A DNA stretch of 64,000 nt from Calothrix sp. PCC 7716 (lineage in GTDB: Bacteria; Cyanobacteriota; Cyanobacteriia; Cyanobacteriales; Nostocaceae), in contig NZ_AP025018.1 in assembly GCF_019977735.1 (NCBI RefSeq), positions 5,398,580-5,462,579 on the forward strand, given 5' to 3'. Under the pieces are notes generated by a model, which saw nothing but the letters and a program-made list of their open reading frames with translations, did not search any database and had not been told where the DNA came from. This document shows, piece after piece, positions 27,724 to 36,633 of this stretch (positions are counted from its first letter, which is position 1; every line of letters begins with the position of its first letter). A program made the position numbers and the translations under genes.

Positions 27724-28330
27724 CCCTTACTAAGGGGGGTTAGGGGGGATTTTAATTATTAAAACTGGTAAGAAACGGCTCTTGCAGAACCAATTTGTGA
27801 AGTATTGTAATTAGTACCATTGAACTCAAAGTCTTGGTTGTTTCTAGCTTGAGTATTTCCTTCAACTTTGTTGTTAAATACAACACCTCCAGTTACGCGG
27901 AAACCAGAATTTTTGAACGGGTGATAATCTACTAAAGTTGAGACGTTCAATAAATTCAAATCTGCTTAGTCTCTCAACACTATAACAAGACGTATATTAT
28001 TTGACAGCTAATAAAAGGTCATGATAAAGTCATAAAAAAGTCATACTTTATACTAAAAAGCAACCTTATATGCTTACAACCGCATTAGTACCTGGTTTAA
28101 AAACTGGAAATGGTACGCTTGTATTTGCGCTTATAAGCATGTAAATTTGTAGTATGTCGTCGGTTTATGCACGACTCCCACTCCAATGATGCTGTTTAAT
28201 GTGTCCATTTGATTAATTTGTGTAAGTACGGATTTTATTTCCTGAAATACAGGTGGGTTTTGGTATGCCTAGATACTTTTGTATTGCTAAGTAGCATGAA
28301 TACGTCATATCACCCACACAAAAGGAGATA
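27724..28330. other. post-IS intergenic region with an outer-membrane gene remnant
   Basis: Holds the right half of the split palindromic repeat (27724-27750), a minus-strand fragment (27759-27959) and otherwise AT-rich DNA. The promoter of the 28331 gene lies at the end, with AAAGGAGAT immediately before its ATG. Confidence 0.5.
27759..27959 (-). pseudogene. outer-membrane beta-barrel protein fragment
   Basis: 66 codons reading LLNVSTLVDYHPFKNSGFRV TGGVVFNNKVEG and ending SARAVSYQF with a terminal Phe, as in beta-barrel proteins. The piece has no signal peptide and is much shorter than a barrel, so it is a leftover with an apparent internal deletion before SYQF. Confidence 0.5.
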
Positions 28331-31300
28331 ATGGAATTGTTAACGGTTGAAGAAGGATTAGCCGTTGTTGAGCAGGTATTACCACAGGGACATTTAAATA
28401 AAGTTCAGCAAATTGTTTTCCGCTGTTCCTGGGCTGGTCAGTCTTACAACGAAATTGCTAAGACTTATGACTATGACTATGGCTATATAAAAGACACTGG
28501 CTCGAAGCTGTGGCAATTACTGACAGAACTCTTTGGTGAGAAGGTAACAAAGCTAAACATCAAGGGCGTATTGCTACGTTATATCAAATGTAGAGACGTT
28601 ACATGTTTAGTCTCTACAATTGAAAATCACATTGATTGGGGAGAAGCGATAGATGTTTCTATCTTCTACGGGCGCCAATCTGAACTCATCACGCTACAAC
28701 ACTGGATAAAACAAGATAAATGTCGTCTGGTTGCACTTTTAGGCATGGGTGGAATTGGTAAAACTGCCTTATCAGTAAAATTAGCGCAACTAGTACAAGA
28801 CGAATTTGACTTTGTAATATGGCGTAGCCTCCGTGATGCTCCGACCATAGAGGAATTATTAGATACATTAATCAAATTTTTCTCATCCCAGCAGGAAACT
28901 AACTTACCGCAAACAGCCGGCGCCTCCCTCTCGCGTTTAATTGAATATTTACGTAATTCACGTTGCTTGATAGTACTAGATAACTTTGATGCTGTGCTAT
29001 CAAGCGGTAAGCGCGCGGGTAATTATCGCTTAGGTCATGAAGATTACGGGGAACTGCTGCAAAGGCTTTCTGAAATACCACATACTAGTTGTTTGGTATT
29101 AACTTCGCGTGAGAAACCAGCGGAAGTAGCTGCTTACTCTGGAGAATTTCTTCCGGTTCGTTCTTTGCAGTTATCGGGATTGAATAATAATGATGCACAA
29201 GGTATTCTAGCTGCGAAGGGTCTTACTGGGTCTGTGGATGAGATTGAGAAATTAATCAAGTGTTATGCAGGGAACCCACTAGCACTCAAAATAGCAGCAG
29301 CTTCAATTATTGATTTATTTAATGGTAGTGTTGCTAGCTTTTTACACAAAGGTACGACTGTTTTTAACGGTGTTCGTAACCTTTTAGACAGGCAATTTCA
29401 GAGGTTGTCACAAGAAGAAAAAGATATAATGTACTGGACTTGTATTAATCGCGAACCCATACAAGTGGGTCAATTACAAACGGATATTGTGCCAGCAGTA
29501 TCTAAAGGAAATATATTAGATTCATTAGAATCTTTAACTTGGCGTTCTTTAATTGAAAAAAGTAGAGACATGATTAATCACGTCTCTACTAATCACGTCT
29601 CTACTAATCACGTTTCCACATTCACGCAGCAACCTGTAGTCATGGAATATATGACAGAGCGACTCGTTGCAGGCGCCGTTGAGGAGATAAAGACAGGTAA
29701 AATTGAATTATTAAATAAATACGCTTTAATCAAGACTAACGCAAAAGATTATATTCGCTTTAGTCAAATTCGTGTAATTTTAGAACCAATATTAGCTAAT
29801 TTACAGTCTGACTTAAAATTTCAATCTGAAATTGAAAAAAAACTTAAAAATAATCTTTACAACTTGCGTGAAAAATTCTCAAATCAACCAGGTTATTGTG
29901 GTGGAAATTTGATTAATTTTTTACGCCAACTCAAAGCTGACTTGACTGGGTATGATTTTTCGGGTTTAAATATTTGGCAGGCTGACTTACAAGGCGCCTG
30001 TTTGCATGACTGTAATTTCTCCAATACCAATATTAGTAAATCGAATTTTAGCCAAGCGTTAGCAAATATTCTTTCGGTAGATTTTAGCTCTGATGGAAAG
30101 CTTCTTGCTACAGGTGATGCGAATGGGGATATTTGTTTGTGGGATGTGGGTAATACACACACGTTAAACGTAGAGACGTTACATGTAACGTCTTTACATG
30201 GTCATGTTGGTTGGGTGTGGTGTATTAAATTTAGTCCCGATGGAACACTCGTTAGCAGCGGTGAAGATGGTACTATCAGAGTTTGGAATATAACCACTGG
30301 TGAATGCTTACACGTTATACAAGCTTATTCGATGCGATGTGCATCGGTTAGTTTTAGCCCCGATGGAAAAATATTAGCAAGTGGTGGAGTTGATGGAACT
30401 ATCAAAATTTGGGATGTCAAGACTTGGCAATGCGTAAATATACTTAATGGACATACAAAGCTTTTACGCGCGGTTGCTTTTAGTCGTTCGGGGTTATTCA
30501 TTGCCAGTGGAAGCGATGACCATACTATAAAATTATGGAATACTAAGGACGCTGAATGTCTATATACATTTACAGAACATACTGATGCAGTTCTTTCAGT
30601 TGCTTTTAGTCCTTCGGGGCGCCTTCTCGCTACCGGAAGCGCAGATAAAACTGTAAAATTATGGTGCCTCGATACAGGTAAATGTTGGAAAACATTACAA
30701 GGTAATCAACTTGATACAGTAGTAACAGTTGCCTTTAGTCTTAATGGAGACTTAGTTACTGGGGGTGAAGCATCTGTTATTAGTTTGTGGAATATTGAAA
30801 CTGGAAAATGTTTACAAACTTTTGGGGGACATACAAGACGTGTTTGGTCAGTTACTTTTAACCCTCAAGGAAATATTCTTGCCAGTGTGAGTAGAGACCA
30901 AACTGTAAGAATATGGGATGTTGCCACAGGGAAATGCTTGAAAACCTTACAAGGTTACACAGGTCGAGTTTGGACTGTAGCTTTTAGTCAAGATGGTCAA
31001 TTTTTAGCTAGCGGTACAGACAACACGGTTAGACTTTGGAATTTATCTAATAATAAGTGCTTTCAAACTTTCCACGGTCACACCTGTGAGGTTTGCGCGC
31101 TAACTTTTACTAACAATGAAAAACTCGCTAGCAGTAGCTACGACCAAACAATCAAAATTTGGGACATTACAAATATAGATGCTCATAGGCGCCACAAAAC
31201 ACTCAGCACTCAGCACTCATCACTCAGCACTCTAAAAGGACACATCGGTTTTGTATTTTCTGTATCTTGTAGCCCAAATGGTCTCCTTTTAGCTAGTGGT

Positions 31301-31963
31301 AGCGCAGACAGTACAATTAAGCTATGGAATATTGAGACAGGGGAATGTTTCAAAACAATAAACCCGCAAATTGGTTGGGTTTTTTCTGTTACTTGGAGTC
31401 CTAATAGCCAAATTCTTGCAGCTAGCGGTAGAGACGGCATTATTAAATTATGGAATACTAAAACTTGGGAATGTCTCAACACGCTAAAAGGACATGAAAG
31501 TTGGGTTTACTCAATTGCCATTAGTCCAGACAGTCAAACGTTAGTTAGTGGTGGTACTGATTTAAGCTTGAGACTATGGAATATCAAAACTGGTGACTCC
31601 AAGCTAGTACCCCAAGCACATACAAATATGATAACCAATATCAAATGTAGTCCTGATGGAAATACATTTGCTAGCTGTAGTCGTGACCAAACTATCAAAA
31701 TTTGGAATTATACAGGAAAATGCTTGAAAACATTTGCAGGACATAAGCATTGGATTTTAGGAATAGATTTTCATCCAAAAGCACAAATATTAGCTAGTGC
31801 TAGCCAAGACCAAACTATTCGACTTTGGGATATAAATACAGAAGAATGTAAAAATATTTTACAGGCGCCTCGTCCTTATGAAGGCATGAATATCACAGGT
31901 ATAACAGGGTTAACTACAGCGCAGAAAGCTACTTTAAAGAAACTTGGTGCTTTTGACTTATAA
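28331..31963 (+). CDS. NB-ARC / pentapeptide / WD40 repeat protein
   Basis: 1210 residues; start ATG with AAAGGAGAT just upstream. The N-terminal ~85 residues are a vMAP-type helix-turn-helix (VEEGLAVVEQVLP, CSWAGQSYNEIAKTYDYDYG). NB-ARC (~95-530): P-loop LLGMGGIGKTALSVKLAQ (~135-152), CLIVLDNFDAVL, VLTSREKP, AGNPLALKIAA. A short pentapeptide stretch (ADLTGYDFSGLNIWQADLQG, ~535-560) follows, then about 14 WD40 blades (~575-1185; e.g. SVDFSSDGKLLATGDANGDI). This is an Apaf-1/STAND layout: the repeats sense, the ATPase oligomerises. At least four repeat insertions are read in frame (28590, 29562, 30170, 31199). Confidence 0.9.
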   Translation: MELLTVEEGLAVVEQVLPQGHLNKVQQIVFRCSWAGQSYNEIAKTYDYDYGYIKDTGSKLWQLLTELFGEKVTKLNIKGVLLRYIKCRDVTCLVSTIENHIDWGEAIDVSIFYGRQSELITLQHWIKQDKCRLVALLGMGGIGKTALSVKLAQLVQDEFDFVIWRSLRDAPTIEELLDTLIKFFSSQQETNLPQTAGASLSRLIEYLRNSRCLIVLDNFDAVLSSGKRAGNYRLGHEDYGELLQRLSEIPHTSCLVLTSREKPAEVAAYSGEFLPVRSLQLSGLNNNDAQGILAAKGLTGSVDEIEKLIKCYAGNPLALKIAAASIIDLFNGSVASFLHKGTTVFNGVRNLLDRQFQRLSQEEKDIMYWTCINREPIQVGQLQTDIVPAVSKGNILDSLESLTWRSLIEKSRDMINHVSTNHVSTNHVSTFTQQPVVMEYMTERLVAGAVEEIKTGKIELLNKYALIKTNAKDYIRFSQIRVILEPILANLQSDLKFQSEIEKKLKNNLYNLREKFSNQPGYCGGNLINFLRQLKADLTGYDFSGLNIWQADLQGACLHDCNFSNTNISKSNFSQALANILSVDFSSDGKLLATGDANGDICLWDVGNTHTLNVETLHVTSLHGHVGWVWCIKFSPDGTLVSSGEDGTIRVWNITTGECLHVIQAYSMRCASVSFSPDGKILASGGVDGTIKIWDVKTWQCVNILNGHTKLLRAVAFSRSGLFIASGSDDHTIKLWNTKDAECLYTFTEHTDAVLSVAFSPSGRLLATGSADKTVKLWCLDTGKCWKTLQGNQLDTVVTVAFSLNGDLVTGGEASVISLWNIETGKCLQTFGGHTRRVWSVTFNPQGNILASVSRDQTVRIWDVATGKCLKTLQGYTGRVWTVAFSQDGQFLASGTDNTVRLWNLSNNKCFQTFHGHTCEVCALTFTNNEKLASSSYDQTIKIWDITNIDAHRRHKTLSTQHSSLSTLKGHIGFVFSVSCSPNGLLLASGSADSTIKLWNIETGECFKTINPQIGWVFSVTWSPNSQILAASGRDGIIKLWNTKTWECLNTLKGHESWVYSIAISPDSQTLVSGGTDLSLRLWNIKTGDSKLVPQAHTNMITNIKCSPDGNTFASCSRDQTIKIWNYTGKCLKTFAGHKHWILGIDFHPKAQILASASQDQTIRLWDINTEECKNILQAPRPYEGMNITGITGLTTAQKATLKKLGAFDL
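28590..28617. repeat. GTAGAGAC palindrome inside coding sequence
   Basis: Same element and same frame as 25120-25147 in the paralogue; marks the junction where the two proteins' N-termini stop matching. Confidence 0.7.
29562..29619. repeat. GTAGAGAC palindrome with 15-bp tandem expansion, in frame
   Basis: gtagagacatgattaatcac then cgtctctactaat units: the 15-bp unit aatcacgtctctact is present about three times and encodes NHVST-NHVST-NHVST. The paralogue has a single unit at 26092-26119. Confidence 0.8.
30170..30197. repeat. GTAGAGAC palindrome inside WD40 region
   Basis: gtagagacgttacatg followed by taacgtctttac, a near-perfect palindrome read as VETLHVTSL between the first WD40 strands. 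Confidence 0.75.
31199..31232. repeat. heptamer tandem repeat (CTCAGCA) in frame
   Basis: Four to five units of ctcagca encode TLSTQHSSLSTL inside a WD40 blade loop. Same heptamer as 39317-39349 (intergenic) and 42491-42524 (inside the second CHAT gene). Confidence 0.8.
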
Positions 31964-31975
31964 TTTATCATAATC

Positions 31976-32033
31976 GTAGGTTGGGTGGAGCTTGCGCTCA
32001 CGTAGTATGCCGTAGGCGCAACCCAACATAAAT
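31976..32033. repeat. GTAGGTTGGGTGGAG repeat, copy 3
   Basis: cgtaggttgggtggag, an internal cttgcgctcac/gtatgccgtaggcgc segment, then aacccaacat. Lies between the WD40 gene and the HicB-like gene. Confidence 0.7.
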
Positions 32034-32052
32034 ACTCGTAAGGGTAGATAAT

Positions 32053-32643
32053 ATGAAAACTAACTCAGGGAAAAATATAACTGATAATTTAGGCAAAATT
32101 TATTACTCAGTACTTGTCAAGCAAAAAGAAGATGGTTATCAAGCAACAGTTTGGAGATTAGCAGACTGGCAAGTATTTGCTACTACAAAAGAAGAAGCAC
32201 TCTCAAAATTACATTCCCTTGTAAGTGACCGCTTGCAAAATGTAGAAATAGTTAACCAGCAAATAGAGGCGCCTTCCTCTGAACATCCTTTGATGAAATT
32301 TGCTGGGATGTATAAAGATAATCCTCTCTTTGATGAGGTTGTCGCTAATATCGAAGCTTATCGCCATCAATTGGATGTAGTTGAGAATCCTTGGATGAAA
32401 ATAGCTGGTAAGTATAAGGATGACCCCTAATTTGACGATATGCTAGCAGATATTGAAGCATTCAGGCGTGAACGTGATGCAGAAAAGGCGTCTGACTTCG
32501 AGCATCCTTGGATGAAATACGCGGGTGTTTTTAAAGATGACCCAACATTTGAACAAGTACAGGCATATATAGAACAGTATCGTTGTGAATTAGATGCTGA
32601 AATGGAAGAATATTATCGTAAATTGGATGCTGAGAAAGAATAA
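32053..32643 (+). pseudogene. HicB-like protein with three HPWMKxAG repeats, split by in-frame TAA
   Basis: A single reading frame of 196 codons interrupted by TAA at 32428-32430; downstream codons continue in the same frame. N-terminal part (~15-70): YYSVLVKQKEDGYQATVW, a HicB/DUF1902-like antitoxin fold. Then three ~37-residue repeats: HPLMKFAGMYKDNPLFDEVV, NPWMKIAGKYKDDP-stop-FDDML, HPWMKYAGVFKDDPTFEQVQ. The stop falls exactly in the second repeat, where the others have a codon for L or T. The first 125 residues alone may be made. Such tails are common on cyanobacterial HicB-like proteins. No HicA partner is adjacent. Confidence 0.75.
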
Positions 32644-32651
32644 GTGAATAT

Positions 32652-32680
32652 GGAACGGGCAGGGATGCCCATTCCACAAG
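32652..32680. repeat. GGGCAAGGATGCCC-family repeat
   Basis: acgggcagggatgcccattc then cacaag, followed by two copies of aagatgaagattctac. Directly after the HicB-like gene. Confidence 0.7.
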
Positions 32681-32736
32681 ATGAAGATTCTACAAGATGA
32701 AGATTCTACAAGATGAAAAAAATTTTTGGAAGTTCT

Positions 32737-33732
32737 TTAACGATTTACTGTATTCATAACTGCTTCAGGATAGCGCGTTCCTGCAGCAACTCCGACTGGC
32801 ATAACTTCAGAAATACGATGCAAATCATCACTACTTAATTCAATATCAACCGCGCGCACATTTTCTTCAAGTCTATCGCGTCGTTTTGTTCCAGGAATAG
32901 GAATTATATCTTCACCTTGTGCAAGCAACCATGCCAAAGCTAGTTGTGCAGGCGTACAGTTTTTCTCGGTTGCTATTTGTTTAATTTTCTCTACTAGTTT
33001 TAAGTTATATTCAAAATTCTCACCTATAAAGCGTGGTGCATGACGACGGAAATCATTCGGTGCCAAATCTTCTGGTTTCTCAAATGCACCCGTCAAAAAC
33101 CCGCGTCCCAGTGGTGAGTAAGCTACTAAAGTTGTACCGAGTTCACGGCAAACAGGTAGTACGTCGTTTTCTGGTTCGCGCGTCCATAAGCTGTACTCTG
33201 TTTGCAACATAGAAATAGGGTGAACTTTAGCAGCGCGACGCAATGTGTCGGAATTAGCTTCAGAAAGTCCTACGTAACGAATTTTACCTTCAGTAACGAG
33301 TTCTTTAAGGGCGCCAACTGTGTCTTCTATCGGCACATTTGGGTCAATTCTCGAAGGGTAGTACATATCTATATAATCAACTCCCAATCTTTGCAAGCTG
33401 TAAGCCAAAAAGTTACGTATTGCTATAGGACGATTATCAACACCTAAAAAGGCGCCATCCCAGTTACGCAACCCACCAAATTTTACTGAGATAAAAATTT
33501 TGTCGCGAGGAATTTCTTTAATTGCTGCACGTATTAACTCTTCGTTATGTCCAACTCCATAAAAGTCACCTGTGTCGAGAAAGTTTATGCCTAGTTCAAC
33601 CGCGCGTTGAATTGTTGCTATACTCTCAGCATCGTTAGTTTGTCGTCCTGCATAAAAATCTGACATTCCCATACATCCTAAGCCTAAAGCTGATACTTGT
33701 GTATCTGTTTTTCCAAGTTTGCAATATTTCAT
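32737..33732 (-). CDS. aldo/keto reductase
   Basis: 331-residue NADPH-dependent oxidoreductase with the (beta/alpha)8 fold. Catalytic Asp53, Tyr58 ([15 protein letters not shown]) and Lys84 (FISVKFGG) are visible. The usual active-site His of QHRVDP is replaced: [11 protein letters not shown] puts Ser127 there, as in the YQPAR-type subgroup. The C-terminal [17 protein letters not shown] is the NADP 2'-phosphate loop. It lies ~100 bases downstream of an AraC-type regulator on the same strand, which may control it. Confidence 0.9.
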   Translation of the reverse strand: MKYCKLGKTDTQVSALGLGCMGMSDFYAGRQTNDAESIATIQRAVELGINFLDTGDFYGVGHNEELIRAAIKEIPRDKIFISVKFGGLRNWDGAFLGVDNRPIAIRNFLAYSLQRLGVDYIDMYYPSRIDPNVPIEDTVGALKELVTEGKIRYVGLSEANSDTLRRAAKVHPISMLQTEYSLWTREPENDVLPVCRELGTTLVAYSPLGRGFLTGAFEKPEDLAPNDFRRHAPRFIGENFEYNLKLVEKIKQIATEKNCTPAQLALAWLLAQGEDIIPIPGTKRRDRLEENVRAVDIELSSDDLHRISEVMPVGVAAGTRYPEAVMNTVNR

Positions 33733-33833
33733 AGTCTTTATTAGTTACTGTGCTTGGCTTGTTATGGTTCTTACTTTAGCCAATACTTACAGATGGAGTA
33801 CATGCACATTTTCTAGAAAGACTTACCAATTTC

Positions 33834-34724
33834 TTATATTCGCCTAAATTCAGAAGGAGTGATACCTGTGTGCTTCTTAAAAAAGCGCGAGAAATGACCG
33901 GCTTCTTTAAAACCAAGTTGATAAGCGATTTCTTGTACTGAGGCGCCTGACCGTGATAATATGGCTTGTGCTTCAGCAACTATTTTCTCTGAAATCCAAG
34001 TGTTGACTGATTTTCCGGTTTTACTCTTAATTACTGTAGTTAAATAACTTGGGTGTAGATGTTGAGCATCAGCATAATCTTGAACTTGATACAAAGTACT
34101 AGTTTTACCTACCGCTAAATCGCGAAAGTGTGCTTCTAGATTACGTTTAAACGTTAATACAATTGATGAACTGCTGTTTGACTCGTCATTCCAAAACCTC
34201 TCTTTTATTTTAAGCAGCAATACAACCATCAAGCTGCCAACAATTTTAAATTTATAAGTACTCGTACTATTGTATTCTTGTAAAAGCTGAGTACCCAAGT
34301 CGTGAAAATTTTGGAAAATAGATAGTTCTGGATATTGCGGAGGAACGATTTCGGCTATTAAAAATGGAAATTCGTTAAAAATCTTTTCATGTACATATTG
34401 CTTTAGAAATGACTCTGCAAACGTAATGACGAAACCATTAGCTTGTTCATAAACTTCAAAACCTTTGACGTGCCCTGGATTGCTAAAGTAAATAGTACAA
34501 GGTTTCATCTCATAAAACTGGCTATTTACAATATATCGTCCTTGTCCACTGGAAATCATGACTATTGAGTAATAGTTGGCACGAAAAAGCGGAGATTTAT
34601 ATGGCGCCTCACTATGAATTTCTTCAAGTCGATGAATGGTAAAATCTACTTCTTGGTTTAAGGCGCCGCCTATTGAAGAATAAAATTCTGCCATCGAGTT
34701 GTAAATCTTAATGGTTTCTGCCAT
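33834..34724 (-). CDS. AraC-family transcriptional regulator
   Basis: 296 residues from the ATG at 34724 (ETIKIYNSMAEFYSSIGGAL). The longer open frame upstream runs through the tandem repeat at 34750 and is not likely translated. N-terminal cupin-like sensing domain (~20-150; SGQGRYIVNSQFYEMKPCTI). C-terminal ~100 residues with two helix-turn-helices: YADAQHLHPSYLTTVIKSKT and SVQEIAYQLGFKEAGHFSRF, then FKKHTGITPSEFR. Likely regulates the aldo/keto reductase gene just downstream. Confidence 0.9.
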   Translation of the reverse strand: MAETIKIYNSMAEFYSSIGGALNQEVDFTIHRLEEIHSEAPYKSPLFRANYYSIVMISSGQGRYIVNSQFYEMKPCTIYFSNPGHVKGFEVYEQANGFVITFAESFLKQYVHEKIFNEFPFLIAEIVPPQYPELSIFQNFHDLGTQLLQEYNSTSTYKFKIVGSLMVVLLLKIKERFWNDESNSSSSIVLTFKRNLEAHFRDLAVGKTSTLYQVQDYADAQHLHPSYLTTVIKSKTGKSVNTWISEKIVAEAQAILSRSGASVQEIAYQLGFKEAGHFSRFFKKHTGITPSEFRRI

Positions 34725-34749
34725 TTGATAAGTTTTTATTATTACCTTG

Positions 34750-34828
34750 TGGGATGTGCATCCTTCTTTTGGGATGGGCATCCTTCTTGTGGGATGGGCA
34801 TCCTTCTTGTGGGATGGGCATCCTTGCC
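34750..34828. repeat. tandem repeat of the GGGATGGGCATCC unit
   Basis: Four units of about 20 bp (cttgtgggatgggcatcc) ending in ttgcccg; a local amplification of the GGGCAAGGATGCCC family, 26 bases upstream of the AraC-type start. Confidence 0.8.
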
Positions 34829-34885
34829 CGTCCTTTAATAATAAAATCCCGGTAACTTTTATGATACCGGGATTATTAAGATCTT

Positions 34886-34920
34886 GGGTTACGCAAGGGA
34901 GCGCTCCACCCAACCTACGA
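34886..34920 (-). repeat. GTAGGTTGGGTGGAG repeat, copy 4 (inverted)
   Basis: gggttacgcaagggagcgct followed by ccacccaacctacg, adjoining the fasciclin gene stop. Confidence 0.65.
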
Positions 34921-34921
34921 T

Positions 34922-35857
34922 TTACAAATCAGGGGGTAAGATAACTTTGTTAATGACGTGGATAACACCATTGCTAGCTTTGACATCAGGTTGAACAACT
35001 TTAGCGTCGTTTACAGTTACACCAGTAGATGGGTCTACTTTAACGCCGATAGGTCCACCTTGCAGACTCTTGACTTCGCCAGATTTTAAGTCGCTGGAAA
35101 GTACTTGACCTGATACTACGTGGTAGGTCAATATTTTTACCAGTACTTCTTTATTTTCTGGTTTTAACAAGTCTCTAACTGCGTCTTGCGGCAACTCAGC
35201 AAATGCTGCGTCTGTTGGTGCAAAAACAGTGAAAGGACCCTTACCCTGTAAAGTTTCAGTTAGTCCAGCAGCTTGGAGTGCTTTGGTTAAAGTTTTGAAT
35301 GAACCGTTTGCTTGAGCTACTGCAACAATATTTTTATTAGAGTCGGTTTGACTTCCTGGTTTTGTACCTGGTGTTGTTTCTGGTGGTGTTGGTGTAGTAC
35401 CTGGACTTGGTGTTGTTTCAGGTGTTGGTGTAACACTTGGTTCAGTTGGTACTGGTGCTGGTAAAGTTTCTGGGGTTGCTTCACCACCAGGTGCGGGTCG
35501 TGTAGTTGGACTAGAGGCGCCGCCACCTGGACAAGCACTACGGTTGTAAGGGCACTCCTGTAAAATACTAGGGGCTGGATTTAATTTAGGTCCAGGAGTT
35601 GTATTCTGAGCAGTTGGGCTTCCTTTCTTCTTTTTCTTGGAATTTTGCTTTTCTGTATCGACCGTTGGTTCGCTCGGTACATACTGTGTGTTTGTCAGTA
35701 TACGCTGACTGCGGTTGTAGGTTGTCTCCGCAAAAATACTGGGTTCTGGATTGAGTTTATTTTGGGCGCCTGCTGGCACGTTAATCAAGAGACCAATGCC
35801 CGTTACTCCCACTACGCCAGCCAAAAAGGGCAGCAAATTGCTGTTATTAACCTTCAT
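34922..35857 (-). CDS. exported fasciclin-domain protein
   Basis: 311 residues. Signal peptide hydrophobic from ~8 to 26, cleavage near PAGA-QNK. Two short similar motifs follow: LNPEPSIFAETTYNRSQR (~36-53) and LNPAPSILQECPYNRSACPG. Next is a Pro/Thr-rich linker (~115-172), then one fasciclin (FAS1) domain at ~175-311 with VAQANGSFKTLTKALQAAGL, GPFTVFAPTDAAFAELP, ILTYHVVSGQVLSSDL and the C-terminal GVIHVINKVILPP. FAS1 domains mediate adhesion; this one is probably periplasmic or cell-surface. Confidence 0.9.
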   Translation of the reverse strand: MKVNNSNLLPFLAGVVGVTGIGLLINVPAGAQNKLNPEPSIFAETTYNRSQRILTNTQYVPSEPTVDTEKQNSKKKKKGSPTAQNTTPGPKLNPAPSILQECPYNRSACPGGGASSPTTRPAPGGEATPETLPAPVPTEPSVTPTPETTPSPGTTPTPPETTPGTKPGSQTDSNKNIVAVAQANGSFKTLTKALQAAGLTETLQGKGPFTVFAPTDAAFAELPQDAVRDLLKPENKEVLVKILTYHVVSGQVLSSDLKSGEVKSLQGGPIGVKVDPSTGVTVNDAKVVQPDVKASNGVIHVINKVILPPDL

Positions 35858-36633
35858 AAATCTATATTTGGCTTAGATTTCCACACATTACATAGGAAAT
35901 TTATAACATTTTTTTACGCACAAAATCTAACGAGCGAGAATAATATTTTTACTCATAAACGCCTTGTATTCATAATCTACAAATTTTAGACACCAATATT
36001 TTCACTTGATGTACGTGTATTGATTGAAAAACAATCCAAGAAGCTCAAGGCTCATTATATAACCAATTGACCCCTTATATCCAATCCCAAACCATAATAC
36101 GTCATTTCTACCCCTCGCATTTTTCGCTACCACGAAAAAATAATAAAGTATTAATCAATATATTTTAAAGTAATATTATATACAAGTAATTTAGTTTTTT
36201 ATTTGTCTAAGCTCTCAAAGCATTGCTACACTTGTATTATAGGTCAATAACACATTATAAATCTTAGTAGACATGTAAACTATAATACATAAAATTAGAA
36301 TTTTTGATATATGGAAAACGTTTATAAATAGTATTGAACTATTAAGAACTGTACAAGACGGATGCAAATGTGAAATTGTTCCTATAATTTTAATTTTTAA
36401 GAAAAATATTGCTTGTGTAAGTGTTTTTCGGTCGATAATTGTTGTAAATCTAGTAATTTGGTGGATAAACTCAGTAATAATCTATCCACTCTGAATCGTT
36501 ACAATTAAGGTAAATATATCGCTTGATAGTTGTACTGTAAAAATAAGTGCAAAGTATAATGGTCATTTGGACTAACGCATATTATAGATAAAATTGTACA
36601 ATCGACCAGTCAACTAGTAGTAGGGAATACAAT
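35858..36633. other. 775-bp intergenic region, nothing recognised
   Basis: Strongly AT-rich, no credible gene or repeat of the families listed here. Contains the divergent promoters of the fasciclin and GST genes. Confidence 0.5.

Noticed and set aside
34725-34913. N-terminal 63-residue extension of the AraC-type regulator
   Set aside because: Encoded by the tandem GGGATGGGCATCC repeats; the cupin-like domain begins after the ATG at 34724.
36595-36625. TetR-type operator (cgaccagtcaactagtag) before the GST gene
   Set aside because: Only partial symmetry and no adjacent TetR gene; not enough to call.
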